From Sporosarcina ureae (GTDB lineage: Bacteria > Bacillota > Bacilli > Bacillales_A > Planococcaceae): a stretch of DNA of 56,590 nucleotides. Position 1 is the stretch's first letter; every line of letters starts with the position of its first letter. The stretch covers positions 1 through 56,590 of the forward strand of contig NZ_JARIEA010000051.1 of NCBI RefSeq assembly GCF_029267015.1. The letters run 5' to 3'. The notes beneath the pieces are model-generated. The model did no database searches. It was not told where the DNA came from and was given only the letters and a program-made list of their open reading frames with translations. Positions 17,824 through 28,015 of this stretch are shown in pieces. Both the position numbers and the translations under genes were made by a program.

Positions 17824-19863
17824 ATGGAAAACATTTTGAACAATAGTGTCGGAACTGTAAAAGGAATAGGTAAAGCAACGACAGAGCAATTTGGGAAATT
17901 AGGGATTTTGACGATCGAAGACTTGCTGTATACATTCCCATACCGCCATGAAGATTTTCGTATGAAAGACTTGACTGAAACACCGCATGGCGAACGCGTC
18001 ACTGTGGAAGGACGAGTCGAGTCCGAACCTGCAGTTTTTTATTCCGGAAAAAATCGTTCAAGAATGCAGGTCCGTTTATTAGTCGGTCATCATTTGATAA
18101 AAGCTGTATTTTTCAATCAGCATTATTTAAAGGATCGTCTGCTTCCAGGGATGCAAATTAATGTTACTGGGGCGTGGGACCGTGGACGTCAGGTGATTAC
18201 GGTCAATCGTTTACATACTGGCGAGCAAACTGACTTCGAGCCGGTGTATAGTTTAAAAGGAATTATGCATCAAAAAACATTCAGGCGCTACATGCGAACT
18301 GTAATCGATCTAACAGCGCAATATGTAAAAGAAACGTTGCCACAAGAGATACTCAGTATGTACAAATTACCTTCTATTTCACAAGCTTTAGAAATGGTCC
18401 ATTTCCCGACTACGCCTGAAGATGTCAAGCATGCTCGTAGACGCTTTGTTTATGAAGAACTATTACTATTTCAATTAAAGATTCAAGGCATGAAAAAATT
18501 ACGTAAAGAGCAGGAAAAAGGACTTGTTATTCAATACGATCTAGATTTGCTGAAAAAGTTCATCAGTACATTGCCGTTTGAACTAACAAATGCACAAAAA
18601 CGTGTAGTGAATGAATTATGCGCGGAACTGAAATCACCGCTGCGAATGAATCGTTTACTGCAAGGAGATGTGGGCTCAGGAAAGACGGCTGTAGCAGCTA
18701 TAGCCTTGTATGCGGCGGTTACGGCGGGTTTTCAAGGAGCATTGATGGCACCAACTGAAATTTTGGCTGAGCAGCATGCCGAATTATTGGCCAATTGGTT
18801 TGAACCTTTCGGTGTTACTGTCGCTTTTCTAGCTGGATCTACTAAAGCGAAAGCGAGAAAAGAGTTGCTGGAACGTTTGCAGGTCGGAGAGATTGACTTG
18901 CTGATTGGAACGCACGCACTCATCCAACCTGAAGTGCAGTTTCATAAACTAGGCTTTGTCGTGACAGATGAGCAACACCGTTTCGGCGTGCAACAACGTC
19001 GTGTCTTGCGTGATAAAGGTTTAAATCCTGATGTGCTATTCATGACAGCCACACCTATTCCGAGAACACTGGCAATTACGGTATTCGGTGAAATGGATGT
19101 GTCTATCTTAGATGAATTGCCGGCGGGTCGGAAAGAAATTGAAACACATTGGCTGAAAGAAGATTCTTTAATACCCGTGCTACAAAAGATGGAAAAAGAG
19201 TTGCGGGCAGGAAGACAAGCCTATGTCATTTGTCCTTTGATCGAGGAATCAGATAAATTGGATGTCCAAAATGCAGTGGAAGTACACGCGGAACTAAGTA
19301 ATTATTTTGGTGGTCGCTATACGGTAGGCCTAATGCATGGTCGTTTGCCTTCGACTGAAAAGGATCAAGTCATGCGGGAGTTCAGTGAAGGACAGTTGAA
19401 CATACTCGTTTCAACGACTGTTGTAGAAGTTGGCGTCAATGTCCCGAACGCAACCTTCATGCTAATTTACGATGCGACTAGATTCGGTCTTGCCCAGCTA
19501 CATCAACTTAGGGGACGTGTAGGACGTGGTTCTGATCAATCATACTGTGTATTGCTTGCGAATCCATCTTCAGAAGAAGGCAAGATGCGTATGCAGTCAA
19601 TGACGGAAACAAACGATGGATTTATTCTGGCTGAGAAGGATTTGGAGTTACGGGGTTCAGGCGATATTTTCGGCAAGAAACAAAGCGGGATGCCAGAATT
19701 TAAAATGGCTGATTTGGTCCATGATATTAAAGTGCTCACTATAGCACGTGATGATGCGGAACGGTTATTGAATTCGGATGCATTTTGGACAGGCAACGAG
19801 TACGCTACTTTACGTGAACGGCTTGAGCAATCAGGTGCACTCACTGATAAGAGGATAGATTGA
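17824..19863 (+). CDS. recG: ATP-dependent DNA helicase RecG
   Basis: The branch-migration helicase regresses stalled forks and processes recombination intermediates. An N-terminal wedge/OB domain is followed by Walker A GDVGSGKTA near residue 282, the DEQHRFGVQQR box near 382, and TATPIPRTLA. Motifs V-VI include GVNVPNAT and QLRGRVGRG. I chose ATG 17824 (679 aa, close to the usual 680) because GGAGGAGG lies 8-16 nt upstream. The longer frame to 17761 would add an unconserved 21-residue leader. sdaAB-sdaAA, present here in B. subtilis, are absent. Confidence 0.96.
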   Translation: MENILNNSVGTVKGIGKATTEQFGKLGILTIEDLLYTFPYRHEDFRMKDLTETPHGERVTVEGRVESEPAVFYSGKNRSRMQVRLLVGHHLIKAVFFNQHYLKDRLLPGMQINVTGAWDRGRQVITVNRLHTGEQTDFEPVYSLKGIMHQKTFRRYMRTVIDLTAQYVKETLPQEILSMYKLPSISQALEMVHFPTTPEDVKHARRRFVYEELLLFQLKIQGMKKLRKEQEKGLVIQYDLDLLKKFISTLPFELTNAQKRVVNELCAELKSPLRMNRLLQGDVGSGKTAVAAIALYAAVTAGFQGALMAPTEILAEQHAELLANWFEPFGVTVAFLAGSTKAKARKELLERLQVGEIDLLIGTHALIQPEVQFHKLGFVVTDEQHRFGVQQRRVLRDKGLNPDVLFMTATPIPRTLAITVFGEMDVSILDELPAGRKEIETHWLKEDSLIPVLQKMEKELRAGRQAYVICPLIEESDKLDVQNAVEVHAELSNYFGGRYTVGLMHGRLPSTEKDQVMREFSEGQLNILVSTTVVEVGVNVPNATFMLIYDATRFGLAQLHQLRGRVGRGSDQSYCVLLANPSSEEGKMRMQSMTETNDGFILAEKDLELRGSGDIFGKKQSGMPEFKMADLVHDIKVLTIARDDAERLLNSDAFWTGNEYATLRERLEQSGALTDKRID

Positions 19864-19893
19864 TAGCTGTACAACTAGTATTTTCTATTCCTC

Positions 19894-19922
19894 TTGCAAT
19901 CTGTTTTAGCTCTTTATATACT
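19894..19922 (+). promoter_or_regulatory. sigma-A promoter of the fapR-plsX-fabD-fabG operon
   Basis: TTGCAA (19894-19899), a 17-nt spacer and TATACT (19917-19922) form a good sigma-A promoter. Transcription would start near 19929, inside the FapR operator. Confidence 0.8.
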
Positions 19923-19927
19923 TAGTG

Positions 19928-19944
19928 TTAATACCAAGTGCTAA
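19928..19944 (+). promoter_or_regulatory. FapR operator
   Basis: TTAATACCAAGTGCTAA is a 17-bp imperfect palindrome (TTAATACC / reverse TTAGCACT) that fits the known FapR site TTAGTACCTGATACTAA in layout and in most positions. It covers the expected transcription start of fapR, so bound FapR would block its own operon until malonyl-CoA or malonyl-ACP releases it. Confidence 0.8.
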
Positions 19945-19962
19945 TCTGGAGGGGTGTAGTAA

Positions 19963-20535
19963 TTGAAAGTTCCTAAACATGAGAGGCAACAATTACTCGT
20001 AACGCTACTTGAAGAAGATCCATTTCTGACGGACGAGGACATTGCCCAGCATTTCTCCGTGAGTATCCAAACCGTCAGACTTGATCGAATGGAATGCCGT
20101 ATCCCAGAGTTGAGAGAGCGGTTGAAATCGGTAGCGTCACAACAAATATTAGGTACAGTAAAATCCATGCAAACAGAAGAGATCTTTGGTGAAATTATCG
20201 ATGTGGAATTAGATAATAAAGCACTTTCGATCTTCGACGTCACGGAAGCACATGTCTTCAAGAGAAATGGTATTGCCAGAGGACATCATTTATTTGCACA
20301 AGCGAATTCATTGGCTGTTGCGGTTTTGGATGATGATCTGGCTTTGACTGTCCGTTCTTCGCTTCATTTCCAAAAACCGGTGAGGGCGGGAGATCGTGTG
20401 GTATCTCGTGCCATAGTGCGTAAGGAAACCTTAAAAAATAAAAGTACGATCGTCGATGTTCTGTCAACAGTAGAGAGTGAGCCTGTTTTCTCAGGAGAGT
20501 TTCAGATGTATCGTACGACAAAAAAAGGTAGGTAA
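19963..20535 (+). CDS. fapR: FapR, malonyl-CoA-responsive repressor of fatty acid and phospholipid synthesis
   Basis: The 190-aa protein has an N-terminal winged helix-turn-helix (DEDIAQHFSVSIQTVRLDRM, about 24-45), then the linker IPELRERLKSVA, and a C-terminal hotdog thioesterase-like domain that binds malonyl-CoA. The start is TTG at 19963, 8 nt after GGAGGGG. The N-terminus KVPKHERQQLL aligns with other FapR proteins. It lies first in the operon with plsX, fabD and fabG, behind a FapR operator. Confidence 0.95.
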   Translation: MKVPKHERQQLLVTLLEEDPFLTDEDIAQHFSVSIQTVRLDRMECRIPELRERLKSVASQQILGTVKSMQTEEIFGEIIDVELDNKALSIFDVTEAHVFKRNGIARGHHLFAQANSLAVAVLDDDLALTVRSSLHFQKPVRAGDRVVSRAIVRKETLKNKSTIVDVLSTVESEPVFSGEFQMYRTTKKGR

Positions 20536-20541
20536 GTACAG

Positions 20542-21534
20542 ATGATTATTGCAGTAGACGCAATGGGTGGAGATAATGCTCCTGGAGAGATTGTTAAAGG
20601 AGTAATACAGAGCCTTCATGCATTTGATGACATCAAGATACATATATTTGGTGATGAGCAAAAAATGGCACCATTCCTCGAACCGCATCCACGCCTTCAA
20701 GTTGTGCACTGCTCGGAAATCATTGAACCGGATGATGAACCTGTGCGCGCAATTCGAAAGAAAAAAGATGCTTCCATGGTACGTATGGCGCAGGCGGTAA
20801 AAGATGGTGAGGCACAGGCGTGTGTGTCAGCGGGTAATACGGGTGCGCTCATGTCAGCAGGACTCTTTATCGTGGGACGCTTAGATGGCATCCAAAGACC
20901 GGCACTGGCACCGACCTTGCCTACGATTGATGGTAGTGGTTTTGTTTTGCTAGATGTGGGAGCGAATTCAGATAGTAAACCATCTCAGCTAGCGCAGTTT
21001 GCAATTATGGGCAGCATCTATGCAGAAAAAGTGCGCGGTATTGAAAAACCCCGTGTTGGATTATTAAATATCGGCACAGAGGCTGGTAAAGGGAATGAGC
21101 TAACGAAACTCGCTTATGCCGAGTTGCAAGCTGCACCAGTCAACTTCATCGGTAACGTGGAATCACGTGACTTGTTAAATGGTGTGGCTGATGTCGTGGT
21201 CACGGATGGCTTTACAGGGAATATGGTGCTGAAAACGATTGAAGGAACTGCAATGAATGTGTTTTCCATGATTAAAGACGTATTTATGTCATCATTGAAA
21301 ACCAAGCTTGCGGCAGGATTAGTTAAAGATGATCTTAAAGGATTAAAAAAGAAAATGGATTACTCGGAATACGGTGGAGCAGGATTGTTTGGTCTGAATC
21401 AACCCGTCATCAAAGCGCATGGTTCATCCAACGCTAATGCACTTTTCAATGCAGTTCGCCAAGCGAGAACCATGGTACAATACCAAGTATGCGAAAAGAT
21501 TAAAGAAACAATCGGAGAGGAAGAGGAATCTTGA
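20542..21534 (+). CDS. plsX: phosphate acyltransferase PlsX
   Basis: The 330-aa enzyme makes acyl-phosphate from acyl-ACP, the first step of phosphatidate synthesis in Firmicutes. It starts [20 protein letters not shown] and contains [19 protein letters not shown] and [12 protein letters not shown], all family hallmarks. It follows fapR by 6 nt and overlaps fabD by 4 nt. Confidence 0.96.
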   Translation: MIIAVDAMGGDNAPGEIVKGVIQSLHAFDDIKIHIFGDEQKMAPFLEPHPRLQVVHCSEIIEPDDEPVRAIRKKKDASMVRMAQAVKDGEAQACVSAGNTGALMSAGLFIVGRLDGIQRPALAPTLPTIDGSGFVLLDVGANSDSKPSQLAQFAIMGSIYAEKVRGIEKPRVGLLNIGTEAGKGNELTKLAYAELQAAPVNFIGNVESRDLLNGVADVVVTDGFTGNMVLKTIEGTAMNVFSMIKDVFMSSLKTKLAAGLVKDDLKGLKKKMDYSEYGGAGLFGLNQPVIKAHGSSNANALFNAVRQARTMVQYQVCEKIKETIGEEEES

Positions 21535-22475
21535 GTAAACTGGCATTTGTTTTCCCAGGACAAGGCTCTCAAGCCGTGGGGATGGGTAAAGAATTCACAG
21601 AGAAGAATGAGTCGTCTAAGCAGTTTATGCAGAAAGCAGATGAAGCGCTTGGTTTCGAACTGAGTAAATTAATACTTGAAGGTCCGCAAGATGAGTTGAC
21701 GTTGACTTATAATGCGCAACCCGCTTTACTAACTGTGGGTGCGATGATCGCGGCACGTTTGGAGCAAGAAGGCATTATACCTGATTATTCAGCAGGACAC
21801 AGTCTGGGTGAGTATACAGCGCTTGTTGAATCTAAGGTACTTTCGTTCGAAGATGCAGTGGTCGCTGTTCATAAGCGTGGTCTATATATGAATGAAGCAG
21901 TACCTGCAGGCAAAGGTGCAATGGCAGCCATACTTGGCATGGATCGCGAAGTCTTGGAATCGATTACGGCCAATATCACAGAGTCAGGACATCCAGTACA
22001 AGCAGCAAACTTAAACTGCCCTGGACAAATTGTTATTTCAGGTGCGAAAGTTGGCGTGGATAAAGCATGTATAGCTTTAAAAGAAGCGGGTGCAAAACGT
22101 GCATTGCCATTGAATGTCAGTGGACCGTTCCACTCTATACTCATGGAACCGGCTGCCGAAGAATTACAAAAAACGCTTGAAGCTATCGATATGAAGGATG
22201 CAGAAATTCCGGTCATTGCAAACGTTACTGCAGATGAAGTAACGAAGCAGGATGAAATAAAAAAATTATTGGTAGAGCAACTTTACTCTCCTGTACGTTG
22301 GGAAGAGTCTATTGAAAAGCTACTTGAACTTGGTGTTACTCGTTTCGTAGAGTGTGGACCAGGAAAAGTATTGAGCGGGTTGATCCGTAAAATAGATCGT
22401 ACAGCTAAAGTGTACCCGGTTTATGATGAAGAAACGCTTGAGAAGTTGCTAGAAGAGGCGAAAGGGTGGTCATGA
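21531..22475 (+). CDS. fabD: malonyl-CoA:ACP transacylase FabD
   Basis: The 314-aa enzyme loads malonyl onto ACP. It starts [19 protein letters not shown], has the serine nucleophile motif GHSLGEYTA, and the active-site His in SGPFHSILM. The start is TTG 21531, overlapping the plsX stop (TTGA), with GGAGAGGAAGAGGA upstream. It overlaps fabG by 4 nt. Confidence 0.96.
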   Translation: MSKLAFVFPGQGSQAVGMGKEFTEKNESSKQFMQKADEALGFELSKLILEGPQDELTLTYNAQPALLTVGAMIAARLEQEGIIPDYSAGHSLGEYTALVESKVLSFEDAVVAVHKRGLYMNEAVPAGKGAMAAILGMDREVLESITANITESGHPVQAANLNCPGQIVISGAKVGVDKACIALKEAGAKRALPLNVSGPFHSILMEPAAEELQKTLEAIDMKDAEIPVIANVTADEVTKQDEIKKLLVEQLYSPVRWEESIEKLLELGVTRFVECGPGKVLSGLIRKIDRTAKVYPVYDEETLEKLLEEAKGWS

Positions 22476-23221
22476 TGGGAAGGTTTGATGGAAAAACAGC
22501 AGTCGTCACAGGAGCTTCTAGAGGGATTGGACGCACTGTTGCTTTACGCTTGGCTTCAGAAGGTGCAAAAGTAGTTGTCAATTATAGCGGTAGTCAAGAC
22601 AAAGCGGAAACCGTAGCGGCAGAAATACGTTCGGCGGGTGGAGAAGCACTCGTCATTCAAGCAAATGTATCGGATGCTGATCAAGTGAAAGCTATGATGG
22701 ACGAGACGATCAAACATTTCAGAAGTATTGATATCCTTGTCAATAATGCTGGCATTACGCGAGATAACTTATTAATGCGCATGAAGGAAGATGAGTGGGA
22801 TGATGTGTTATCCATTAATCTAAAAGGCGTATTCTTATGTACTAAAGCTGTCACACGTCAAATGATGCGTCAGCGTTCAGGAAGAATCGTCAACCTCGCT
22901 TCCGTTGTAGGCGTTGTTGGAAATGTAGGACAAGCAAATTATGTGGCGGCAAAAGCGGGCGTCATTGGTTTGACTAAAACGACAGCAAGAGAATTGGCGG
23001 CACGTAATATTTTAGTGAATGCTGTAGCACCAGGATTTATCACAACAGATATGACGGATGAATTGGGCGATGACATGAAAGAACAACTATTGTCAACGAT
23101 TCCTTTAGGTAAGCTTGGAAGTGCTGAAGATGTAGCGAGCACTGTCGCTTTCTTACTATCCGATGAAGCAAAATATATTACCGGTCAGACCATCAATGTA
23201 GATGGTGGTATGGTGATGTAA
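22472..23221 (+). CDS. fabG: 3-oxoacyl-ACP reductase FabG
   Basis: The short-chain dehydrogenase reduces beta-ketoacyl-ACP with NADPH. It has the cofactor motif [17 protein letters not shown], and the catalytic Ser-Tyr-Lys set in NLASVVG and YVAAKAG, ending INVDGGMVM. Starts possible are ATG 22472 (overlapping the fabD stop, used here, 249 aa), ATG 22475 and GTG 22466. AAAGGG at 22461-22466 serves the ATGs. It is last in the FapR-controlled operon. Confidence 0.95.
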   Translation: MMGRFDGKTAVVTGASRGIGRTVALRLASEGAKVVVNYSGSQDKAETVAAEIRSAGGEALVIQANVSDADQVKAMMDETIKHFRSIDILVNNAGITRDNLLMRMKEDEWDDVLSINLKGVFLCTKAVTRQMMRQRSGRIVNLASVVGVVGNVGQANYVAAKAGVIGLTKTTARELAARNILVNAVAPGFITTDMTDELGDDMKEQLLSTIPLGKLGSAEDVASTVAFLLSDEAKYITGQTINVDGGMVM

Positions 23222-23253
23222 TTGATCTACTTCTTTGAAAGCGCTATTTATGG

Positions 23254-23283
23254 TTGCGTAACAAGGGGACTAACCCCTATAAT
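23254..23283 (+). promoter_or_regulatory. sigma-A promoter of acpP with palindromic spacer
   Basis: TTGCGT (23254-23259), an 18-nt spacer and a perfect TATAAT (23278-23283). The spacer holds AGGGG-ACTAA-CCCCT, a perfect 5-bp inverted repeat (23264-23278) that could bind a regulator. No FapR-like site is seen here. Confidence 0.7.
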
Positions 23284-23328
23284 TCAATAGTAGCTAATGA
23301 GCCGATTTGGCCTTGAGAGGAGGTGACT

Positions 23329-23571
23329 ATGTTGTCAACAGTACTTGAGCGCGTAACAAAAGTAGTTGTCGACCGTCTAGGTGTCGATGAAAGCGAAGTA
23401 AAACCTGAAGCTTCTTTCCGTGAGGATCTTGGAGCTGATTCACTAGATGTAGTAGAACTTGTTATGGAATTTGAAGATGAGTTTGAAACGGAAATTTCTG
23501 ATGATGATGCAGAGAAAATTGCAACTGTCGGAGATGCAGTAACGTATATTACAGCAAAAGTAGGCGAATGA
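23329..23571 (+). CDS. acpP: acyl carrier protein
   Basis: The 80-aa acidic carrier protein holds growing acyl chains on a 4'-phosphopantetheine arm attached to Ser in [14 protein letters not shown]. Start ATG 23329 follows GGAGG (23319-23323). The GTG at 23323 is part of that ribosome site. It has its own promoter and terminator, so it can be made in excess over the fab enzymes. Confidence 0.97.
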   Translation: MLSTVLERVTKVVVDRLGVDESEVKPEASFREDLGADSLDVVELVMEFEDEFETEISDDDAEKIATVGDAVTYITAKVGE

Positions 23572-23581
23572 TCTTTTAGGT

Positions 23582-23628
23582 GAGACACTTTCTTCCTTTC
23601 ATCTGAAAAGAAGAAAGCGTCTCTTTTC
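23582..23628 (+). terminator. intrinsic terminator after acpP
   Basis: GAGACACTTTCTTC pairs with GAAGAAAGCGTCTC (one mismatch), followed by TTTTCGCTTT. Confidence 0.85.
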
Positions 23629-23676
23629 GCTTTAAAGCGCATATATAAAATTAATAGATGAGAGGCAGAGTAGTTT

Positions 23677-24444
23677 ATGAAAAATAAAAGAACATCGAAA
23701 GATCAAGCATCCCATCCTGCATTGCCACAAGCTGTACGCGAGAAATTCACCATGCTACAGCAAGAACTAGGCGTTCAATTTGAAGATGAGAATCTATTGT
23801 ACAATGCATTTACCCACTCATCCTATGTCAATGAACACCGTCGCAAGAAGTTTTCCGATAATGAACGATTGGAATTCCTTGGAGATGCTGTTTTGGAACT
23901 TGGAGTATCAAAGTTTTTATTCCGCACAGAACCTGCAAAAAGCGAAGGGGAACTTACGAAACTTCGTGCAGCGATTGTATGTGAGCCATCACTTGTTAAG
24001 TTTTCGAATGAATTAAACTTCGGTGATTATATTCTTCTTGGTAAGGGGGAAGAATTGACTGGTGGAAGAATGCGTCCAGCATTACTTGCGGATGTGTTTG
24101 AAGCATATATCGGTGCGCTCTACTTGGATCAGAGCATGGAAGTCGTTGAAGAGTTTCTAAAACGAATCGTTTTTCCGAAAATTAGTATCGGAGCTTTTTC
24201 GCATGTGACAGATTATAAAAGTCGCCTGCAAGAGTTAGTGCAGCAAAAAAATAACGGACCTCTTCAGTACGAAGTCATAGAAGAAAAAGGTCCTGCACAT
24301 GCGAAAAAGTTTGTTACCGTAGTCAATCTCAATGATCAACAACTTGGAAAAGGAATAGGTAAATCCAAGAAAGAAGCGGAACAGGAAGCTGCCCGTCGTG
24401 CGATTGAACATTTATCGATGCAGACAAACGAAGGGGAGAACTAA
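23677..24444 (+). CDS. rnc: ribonuclease III
   Basis: The 255-aa double-strand-specific RNase processes rRNA and structured transcripts. The catalytic signature [15 protein letters not shown] is at about 65-79, and the second acidic site lies in [14 protein letters not shown]-terminal dsRNA-binding domain (about 178-247) ends with [16 protein letters not shown]. smc follows after 2 nt. Confidence 0.97.
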   Translation: MKNKRTSKDQASHPALPQAVREKFTMLQQELGVQFEDENLLYNAFTHSSYVNEHRRKKFSDNERLEFLGDAVLELGVSKFLFRTEPAKSEGELTKLRAAIVCEPSLVKFSNELNFGDYILLGKGEELTGGRMRPALLADVFEAYIGALYLDQSMEVVEEFLKRIVFPKISIGAFSHVTDYKSRLQELVQQKNNGPLQYEVIEEKGPAHAKKFVTVVNLNDQQLGKGIGKSKKEAEQEAARRAIEHLSMQTNEGEN

Positions 24445-24446
24445 TC

Positions 24447-27400
24447 GTGTTTTTGAAAAGGCTGGAAATTGCAGGCTTTAAATCTTTTGCGGAAAAAATC
24501 CATATAGATTTTGTGCCAGGGGTAACGGCCATCGTTGGACCTAACGGAAGCGGGAAAAGTAATATTATCGATGCCATCCGTTGGGTACTGGGTGAACAGT
24601 CTGCAAAATCATTGCGCGGCAGTAAAATGGAAGATGTCATTTTTGCAGGCAGCGATTCACGAAAAGCAGTCAATTTTGCAGAAGTCACCCTTATTTTAGA
24701 TAATGCACAAAACTTATTCCCGCTCGATTACACAGAAATCAGTGTAACTAGAAGGGTTTTTCGATCTGGTGATAGTGCGTATTTATTGAACGGACAGACT
24801 TGTAGGTTAAAAGATATCACGACGCTATTTATGGATTCGGGATTAGGTAAAGAAGCCTTTTCTATTATTTCACAAGGTCGTGTAGACGAGATCTTGAACA
24901 GTCGTGCAGATGAGAGACGAAATGTTTTCGATGAAGCTGCGGGTGTATTGAAATACAAAACCCATAAACTTCAGGCGGAACATAAACTATTTGAGACGAC
25001 CGATAATTTGGATCGTGTACTGGATATATTAAAGGAAATCGATGATCGTCTTGTGCCGCTAGAAAAAGAAGCGGTTTTGGCACGTAAATCTTCTGATTTG
25101 CGTTCGACTCTTCGTGAGGCTGACGTTCAATTACTTCATCATGACGCGTCTGCATTACAACAGCAGATTTCCGAAAAAACGGTAGTAATGAAAAGTGATG
25201 AAGCAGAACGGCAAAAGTTTTCGGCTCAACTTGCACAAAGTGAAGAGGAACTAGATCATGATAAACAAGTTCTTCGGAAAATAGAATTTCAACTGGATGA
25301 ATTTCAAAGCGAATTGATTAATAAAACGGCAGAAGCGGAGAAGTGGGATGGTAGAAGATTATTGTCCCTAGAAAAGACTCGCAATACGGAGCAACAAGTA
25401 AAACGAATTAAGTCCGAGTTACAAATTGCTGAACAAACGCAACATATAGCAAGAGAAAAACTGAGTTCCATGCAGAATAAACAGAAGGGAATTCGGTATG
25501 AACTTGAAGAAGTGACGAAAGAAAGTAAACAAGTCATGACTCTGTTGAACAGTTCGCTAAAAGAAACAGAACAGCAAATCGAACAGTTGAAATCTGATTA
25601 TATTGAGCGGCTCAATGAAGAAGCTACAGTTCGCAACGAAATTAAACATGTAGAAGAACGGCTACAAGGTGAAAAGTCCTCTACAGAAAAGATTACGGTT
25701 CAGACAGCCCTGCTTTCCGAGAGAAAACAACAACTCACCAAAGAACAGCAGGAGAAGATCAAGCAAAAAGAAGCTGTTCAGCAACAGTTAGACGAGTTGG
25801 AGAAGTCAGCAAGAACCTGTCAACAAAAATTGTCAGAGGAAGAGCAACGTTTATCGACTCAGCAGCAATTTCTTCAAAAAGCATTACGCAAACAGTCCGA
25901 AATGCAAGGAAGACTGCGTGCCCTAGAAAGTCTCGAAAAAGATTTTTCAGGGTTCTATTCAGGTGTCAAAGAAGTACTTCATGCAAAGCAAAAGCAACAT
26001 ATACAGGGTATCGAAGGTGCTGTAGTCGAACTTATCACAACGGAACCAGCTTATACAAAAGCAATTGAAACAGCTCTTGGCGCTGCCATGCAGCATATTA
26101 TAACTACGACTGAGCATGATGCCAGACAGGCTATCGGATATTTGAAATCAAGAAATTTCGGTCGCGCTACGTTTCTTCCGATGGATATCTTGAAACCGCG
26201 TGAATTGCCAATGAATAGCCGACAAGTACTCACTCAACAACAAGGTTTCATCGGTACAGCATTTGAACTCATCCGAACTTCTATGGAATATGAGTCGGTC
26301 GCTAAAAATTTATTAGGTCAAACGATCATTGCTAGTGATTTACAAACCGCATCAGGTTTAGCAAAAATAATAGGACATCGCTATCGGATCGTCACGCTGG
26401 ATGGGGATATTATCAATGCAGGGGGCTCGTTGACAGGTGGTGGTGCAAAAGGCCAATCCACGCTATTTTCCCGAAAGGCAGAGTTGGAGACGCTTTCCAA
26501 TCAATTGCGTCAAATGGATAAATCTATTCAGCAAGCTACTGCCCAAACGTCTGAAACTCGCAATCAGGTCGGTGATAGTCTACATTTACGTGATCAATTA
26601 CGCGTAAAGCTAGAAGATGTTCAACAGAAAAAGTCCTCTATTCATTCGTCTATTCAGGAAACTGAAATGGAAATGCGATCTGTAGAAATGGAAATCTCTA
26701 CAATTGAAGTTGGACGTTCTGATACTGTATCTGCTGAAAAACAATTAACGACCAAAAAACAAGATTTGCAAACTCGTCACAAAGCATTAAAAAATGAACT
26801 TCAACAGATGCTAGAAAAGTTGGAGAGTTTAGAAAGACTAGTAGAGAATAGACGGGAAGAACAGCAGTCCTTGCAAAAGAGATTACATGATTTGCAACAA
26901 AAAAGTGCTGTGTTAAAAGAACAAGATGCCTATCATTCAACGGGTATGTTGGAGACCGTCACGCAATTAGAGGAATTGGATTTGACAATTAGCCGACTGC
27001 AAGAAGAACAGCAATACGTGCAAGAGTTTGTAATCGGTAAAGAATTAACACCGGAGGAAATTGAAAAACAAAGTCATCAAGCAACTGAAGCGAAACAAAA
27101 ATTGCTGAAAACGATAGAGGTAGAAAAAACTAAACGTCTGCAGCAAGCTAAACGTGTTCAGGAGCACGAACAGCATATGAAAAAAGTTAGGCGACAAGTG
27201 GACTCTATTTCTGAGCGCTTGAATACGGTGAAGATCCAGTTGTCCAGATTAGATACGCAATATGAAATAGTCAAAGATCGCCTAGAAGAAGAATATGGTT
27301 TAAGACCAAACGAGTTGCAGATTGAGTCGTCGGACATTCCACTACTTCGCAAAACGGTAGAAGATTGTAAGCAACAACTTGCAAAGATCGGGCCTGTCAA

Positions 27401-28004
27401 TCCCAATGCGATTCAGGAATTCCAGGAAGTATCAGAGCGCCATGAATTTTTACAGTCACAGCGTAATGACTTGGTCGAAGCAAAAAATACGTTGCAAGAA
27501 GCAATGGCAGAAATGGATCAAGAAATGAAAAGTCGCTTCGAAACAACATTTGAATCGATCCGAAGTCATTTCCGTCGTGTGTTTAAAGACATGTTTGGTG
27601 GCGGAGAAGCGGACCTAGTCTTAACAGATCCTGCTAACTTACTGACAACAGGAATTGATATCGTAGCACGACCTCCAGGGAAGAAATTACAGAACTTACG
27701 CCTATTATCTGGTGGGGAACGTGCGCTCACTGTAATTTCCTTGCTGTTTTCCATATTGGAAGTCCGCCCTGTGCCATTCTGTATTCTAGATGAAGTGGAA
27801 GCAGCGCTGGATGAAGCGAACGTAGTACGGTATAGTAATTATTTGAAGAAAGTGTCGGAGCAAACCCAATTCATTGTAATTACGCATCGAAAAGGTACGA
27901 TGGAAGGCGCTGACGTCCTCTATGGCATCACGATGCAGGAATCAGGCGTCTCCAAACTACTTTCCGTGAAATTGTCTGAAGTAGCAGAAGAAATCAGTAG
28001 CTAA
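24447..28004 (+). CDS. smc: chromosome segregation protein SMC
   Basis: The 1185-aa condensin ATPase organises and segregates the chromosome with ScpA/ScpB. The N-terminal head has Walker A GPNGSGKSN (about 32-40). Two long coiled coils rich in Gln/Glu flank a hinge at about 515-670 (ending with GGSLTGGGAKGQ). The C-terminal head has the signature LSGGERALT near 1087 and Walker B FCILDEVEAALDEANV near 1110. The start is GTG 24447 after AAGGGGAG. Followed by ftsY as in B. subtilis. Confidence 0.98.
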   Translation: MFLKRLEIAGFKSFAEKIHIDFVPGVTAIVGPNGSGKSNIIDAIRWVLGEQSAKSLRGSKMEDVIFAGSDSRKAVNFAEVTLILDNAQNLFPLDYTEISVTRRVFRSGDSAYLLNGQTCRLKDITTLFMDSGLGKEAFSIISQGRVDEILNSRADERRNVFDEAAGVLKYKTHKLQAEHKLFETTDNLDRVLDILKEIDDRLVPLEKEAVLARKSSDLRSTLREADVQLLHHDASALQQQISEKTVVMKSDEAERQKFSAQLAQSEEELDHDKQVLRKIEFQLDEFQSELINKTAEAEKWDGRRLLSLEKTRNTEQQVKRIKSELQIAEQTQHIAREKLSSMQNKQKGIRYELEEVTKESKQVMTLLNSSLKETEQQIEQLKSDYIERLNEEATVRNEIKHVEERLQGEKSSTEKITVQTALLSERKQQLTKEQQEKIKQKEAVQQQLDELEKSARTCQQKLSEEEQRLSTQQQFLQKALRKQSEMQGRLRALESLEKDFSGFYSGVKEVLHAKQKQHIQGIEGAVVELITTEPAYTKAIETALGAAMQHIITTTEHDARQAIGYLKSRNFGRATFLPMDILKPRELPMNSRQVLTQQQGFIGTAFELIRTSMEYESVAKNLLGQTIIASDLQTASGLAKIIGHRYRIVTLDGDIINAGGSLTGGGAKGQSTLFSRKAELETLSNQLRQMDKSIQQATAQTSETRNQVGDSLHLRDQLRVKLEDVQQKKSSIHSSIQETEMEMRSVEMEISTIEVGRSDTVSAEKQLTTKKQDLQTRHKALKNELQQMLEKLESLERLVENRREEQQSLQKRLHDLQQKSAVLKEQDAYHSTGMLETVTQLEELDLTISRLQEEQQYVQEFVIGKELTPEEIEKQSHQATEAKQKLLKTIEVEKTKRLQQAKRVQEHEQHMKKVRRQVDSISERLNTVKIQLSRLDTQYEIVKDRLEEEYGLRPNELQIESSDIPLLRKTVEDCKQQLAKIGPVNPNAIQEFQEVSERHEFLQSQRNDLVEAKNTLQEAMAEMDQEMKSRFETTFESIRSHFRRVFKDMFGGGEADLVLTDPANLLTTGIDIVARPPGKKLQNLRLLSGGERALTVISLLFSILEVRPVPFCILDEVEAALDEANVVRYSNYLKKVSEQTQFIVITHRKGTMEGADVLYGITMQESGVSKLLSVKLSEVAEEISS

Positions 28005-28015
28005 GGAGTGATGGA

